8,166 nucleotides of DNA, taken from assembly GCA_902796875.1 (NCBI GenBank), contig CADBQT010000253.1:1-8166 (forward strand), in the 5' to 3' direction. The translations under genes were made by a program, and so were the position numbers. The notes under the pieces are model-generated. The model did not search any database and was not told the origin of the DNA. It saw nothing but the letters and a program-made list of their open reading frames with translations. The DNA is from an uncultured Eubacteriales bacterium (GTDB taxonomy: Bacteria; Bacillota; Clostridia; Peptostreptococcales; Anaerovoracaceae). This document shows, piece after piece, positions 7,018-8,166 of this stretch (the first letter of the stretch is position 1; every line of letters starts with the position of its first letter).

Positions 7018-7221
7018 TTAGAAGCCGAAGTCCTCGGCTGCTGCAGATCTCTCATCGATCAGGCTTCTGACGATCTCCCGCTGGGTGTCCGCGTCGGCTC
7101 CGGCCGATCTCATGTTCATCACAGCCACATCCGCCATGGTCCGGTTGTCCACGCCCGCCAAGGTGGAGAGGGCGCCTCTGCAGGAATTCATCATACTGTT
7201 TCTGTTCATGTTGTTTCTCAT
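7018..7221 (-). CDS. Small protein of unknown function, 67 residues
   Basis: I do not recognise this protein. It opens with a Met/Asn-rich stretch (MRNNMNRNSMMNS), has a single Cys at residue 14, and then a probably helical, charged body (TMADVAVMNMRSAGADADT; REIVRSLIDERSAAAEDFGF). There is no signal peptide or membrane segment, so it is probably cytoplasmic. The evidence that it is a real gene is a GGAGG site (7229-7233) 7 nt from the ATG, a good minus-strand promoter at 7271-7299, and a strong hairpin terminator just past the stop. It is divergent from the LysR-family gene, the classical arrangement in which such a regulator controls its neighbour. A downstream in-frame ATG at residue 5 is a weaker start. 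Confidence 0.75.
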   Translation of the reverse strand: MRNNMNRNSMMNSCRGALSTLAGVDNRTMADVAVMNMRSAGADADTQREIVRSLIDERSAAAEDFGF

Positions 7222-7228
7222 CTTCGTA

Positions 7229-7233
7229 CCTCC
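7229..7233 (-). promoter_or_regulatory. Ribosome binding site of the small minus-strand gene
   Basis: On the minus strand AAAAGGAGGT precedes the ATG (7221-7219). The GGAGG core is separated from it by 7 nt. This is the main evidence that the 67-residue frame is translated. Confidence 0.8.
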
Positions 7234-7270
7234 TTTTACGACGAAATGCTTTAACTTTCTCTGTGACTGT

Positions 7271-7299
7271 AGTATACTGGCTCCGGAGATAAAAGTAAA
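7271..7299 (-). promoter_or_regulatory. Sigma-A-type promoter of the small minus-strand gene
   Basis: Read on the minus strand, TTTACT (7299-7294) is followed by a 17-bp spacer and TATACT (7276-7271). Transcription would start near 7264, giving a leader of about 43 nt. Two perfect 8-bp palindromes, AGTATACT (7271-7278) and CTCCGGAG (7281-7288), cover the -10 and the spacer and could be regulator-binding sites. Confidence 0.6.
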
Positions 7300-7323
7300 A
7301 CGGTAATTCCTTATATAGATTTC

Positions 7324-7334
7324 AAGTAATACTT
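7324..7334. promoter_or_regulatory. Candidate operator palindrome near the LysR-family start
   Basis: AAGTAATACTT is a 5+1+5 perfect palindrome lying 22 bp before the LysR-family start codon, in an AT-rich stretch. The hexamer AAGTAA also occurs at 7293-7298, 31 bp (about three helical turns) away. Autoregulation by the LysR protein is the obvious idea, but the palindrome is short and may be chance. Confidence 0.3.
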
Positions 7335-7343
7335 ATATCATGC

Positions 7344-7351
7344 GGAGGAGG
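7344..7351 (+). promoter_or_regulatory. Ribosome binding site of the LysR-family gene
   Basis: GGAGGAGG is followed by a 5-nt spacer before the ATG at 7357. It is a strong doubled site that fixes this start. Confidence 0.8.
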
Positions 7352-7356
7352 GAACA

Positions 7357-8166
7357 ATGGACAAGCTGAACGCAACGGTCTTTCTCAAAGTCGTGGAGAC
7401 CGGCAGTTTCAAAAAGACGGCGGACATCCTGGGCTACACCCAGGCCGGCGTCAGCTACATCATCAACGCCATGGAGGAAGAGTTCGGGATCACCCTGTTC
7501 CACCGGGAATACGGCGGGGTCCGCCTGACTTCCGAAGGAAGTAAGATCCTGCACTTTGTACGCCAGATCGCCGACTGGGAGCACTACCTGAGCGAGGCCA
7601 TCGACGACATCAGAGACCTTCGGTCCGGCTCGGTGCGGATCTGCACCTTCAGCAGCGTCTACATCCACTGGCTCCCCGGGATCATCCGCAAATACCGCGA
7701 GCGCTACCCCAACATCCACGTGGACATCATCAGCTGCGAGGTGGAGTCGGAGATGGAGCAAAAGGTCATGCAGCGGGAAGTGGACTGCGCCTTTCTCCCG
7801 GACATCCCCCGAGGCGACATGGACTACTTCCCCCTCATGGAGGAATCCCTCATGGTGGCCGTCCCCGCCGACCACCCCATGGCTTTCAAAAGTAAGTTTC
7901 CCCGAAGCGAGCTGAAGAACTACCCCTACATCATGTTCACCTTCGACAAGCCGGACTTCAACGACCTGATCTTTCGCGGCACCCAGATGCCCCAGGTCGC
8001 CTTTACCGTGGACAACGACTACGCCGCCATGGCTATGGTGGGCCAGGGCCTGGGCATCGCCATCTTTCCCCAGATCCTCCTGGGGGACATGCCTTTTCCC
8101 ATCCGCGCCCTGGAGCTCGACCCGCCCCAGCGCCGCCACGTGAACATCGCCACCCGCTCCATGGAC
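7357..8166 (+). CDS. LysR-family transcriptional regulator (3' end beyond the window)
   Basis: The first 270 residues are present with no stop; about 25-30 more are expected for a family of roughly 290-300. Residues 1-60 are the LysR winged helix-turn-helix: FLKVVETGSFKKTADILGYT, then QAGVSYIINAMEEEFG and the family signature LFHRE...VRLTSEG. A linker helix follows (about 60-88). From about residue 91 (SGSVRICTFSSV) an effector-binding periplasmic-binding-protein-like domain begins, with the usual landmarks LPGIIRKYRERYPNIHV, VDCAFLPDIP, LMVAVPADHP and the late MAMVGQGLGIAIFP. It should act as a dimer or tetramer on a nearby promoter in response to a small molecule. The effector cannot be read from the sequence. 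The divergent 67-residue gene is the natural first target. Ile is encoded by ATC throughout. Confidence 0.92.
   Translation, partial: MDKLNATVFLKVVETGSFKKTADILGYTQAGVSYIINAMEEEFGITLFHREYGGVRLTSEGSKILHFVRQIADWEHYLSEAIDDIRDLRSGSVRICTFSSVYIHWLPGIIRKYRERYPNIHVDIISCEVESEMEQKVMQREVDCAFLPDIPRGDMDYFPLMEESLMVAVPADHPMAFKSKFPRSELKNYPYIMFTFDKPDFNDLIFRGTQMPQVAFTVDNDYAAMAMVGQGLGIAIFPQILLGDMPFPIRALELDPPQRRHVNIATRSMD

Noticed and set aside
7012..7306. Two plus-strand frames (80 and 73 codons) over the small minus-strand gene
   Set aside because: Neither has a Shine-Dalgarno site. The minus-strand gene has a promoter, ribosome binding site and terminator.
7304..7340. Plus-strand promoter for the LysR-family gene (TATATA or TTATAT as -10)
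   Set aside because: The region is AT-rich, but no candidate has an acceptable -35 at 16-18 bp, and the later one would start transcription within the ribosome binding site.
7333..8139. 268-codon minus-strand frame opposite the LysR-family gene
   Set aside because: The product is His/Val/Asp-rich low-complexity sequence, a mirror of the clear LysR protein on the plus strand.

Overview
The window looks like an ordinary chromosomal stretch of an anaerobic, mid-GC Firmicute, probably a gut or oral Clostridia/Eubacteriales relative. The reasons are strong AGGAGG ribosome binding sites, a giant secreted protein with Listeria-Bacteroides (InlB B-type) repeats, and a VOC-type protein of a kind I associate with Clostridia. 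The exact taxon is inference.

Layout from left to right. Positions 5-175 hold what looks like the N-terminal stub of a small zinc-ribbon protein. It runs into a VOC (glyoxalase/bleomycin-resistance fold) gene at 93-467. After a short AT-rich gap with an extended -10 promoter comes the main feature, a 2062-residue secreted surface protein (563-6751). It has a signal peptide, an N-terminal region resembling a Cthe_2159-type carbohydrate-binding beta-helix, a long array of beta-rich modules, a Gly/Asp/Asn-rich linker, and a degenerate C-terminal wall-anchor signal. Its array is built as a four-domain supermodule of about 350 residues used three times, followed by two further InlB-type repeats.

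Positions 6752-7017 hold no gene. They contain a strong intrinsic terminator for the large gene, an imperfect 18-bp inverted repeat enclosing about 170 bp (a possible MITE/REP-like element), and a second hairpin terminator serving the next gene from the opposite side. A 67-residue protein of unknown function (7018-7221, minus strand) is transcribed divergently from a LysR-family regulator that begins at 7357 and runs off the right edge. The 135 bp between them contain a good minus-strand promoter and several short palindromes, so the regulator may control its small neighbour.

The large protein probably works alone as a surface adhesin or glycan-binding protein. It has its own promoter and terminator, and its codon use (frequent ATA for Ile, many AGG/AGA) differs clearly from the flanking VOC and LysR genes, which use ATC almost exclusively. 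I found no rRNA, tRNA, CRISPR array, transposase or defence system.
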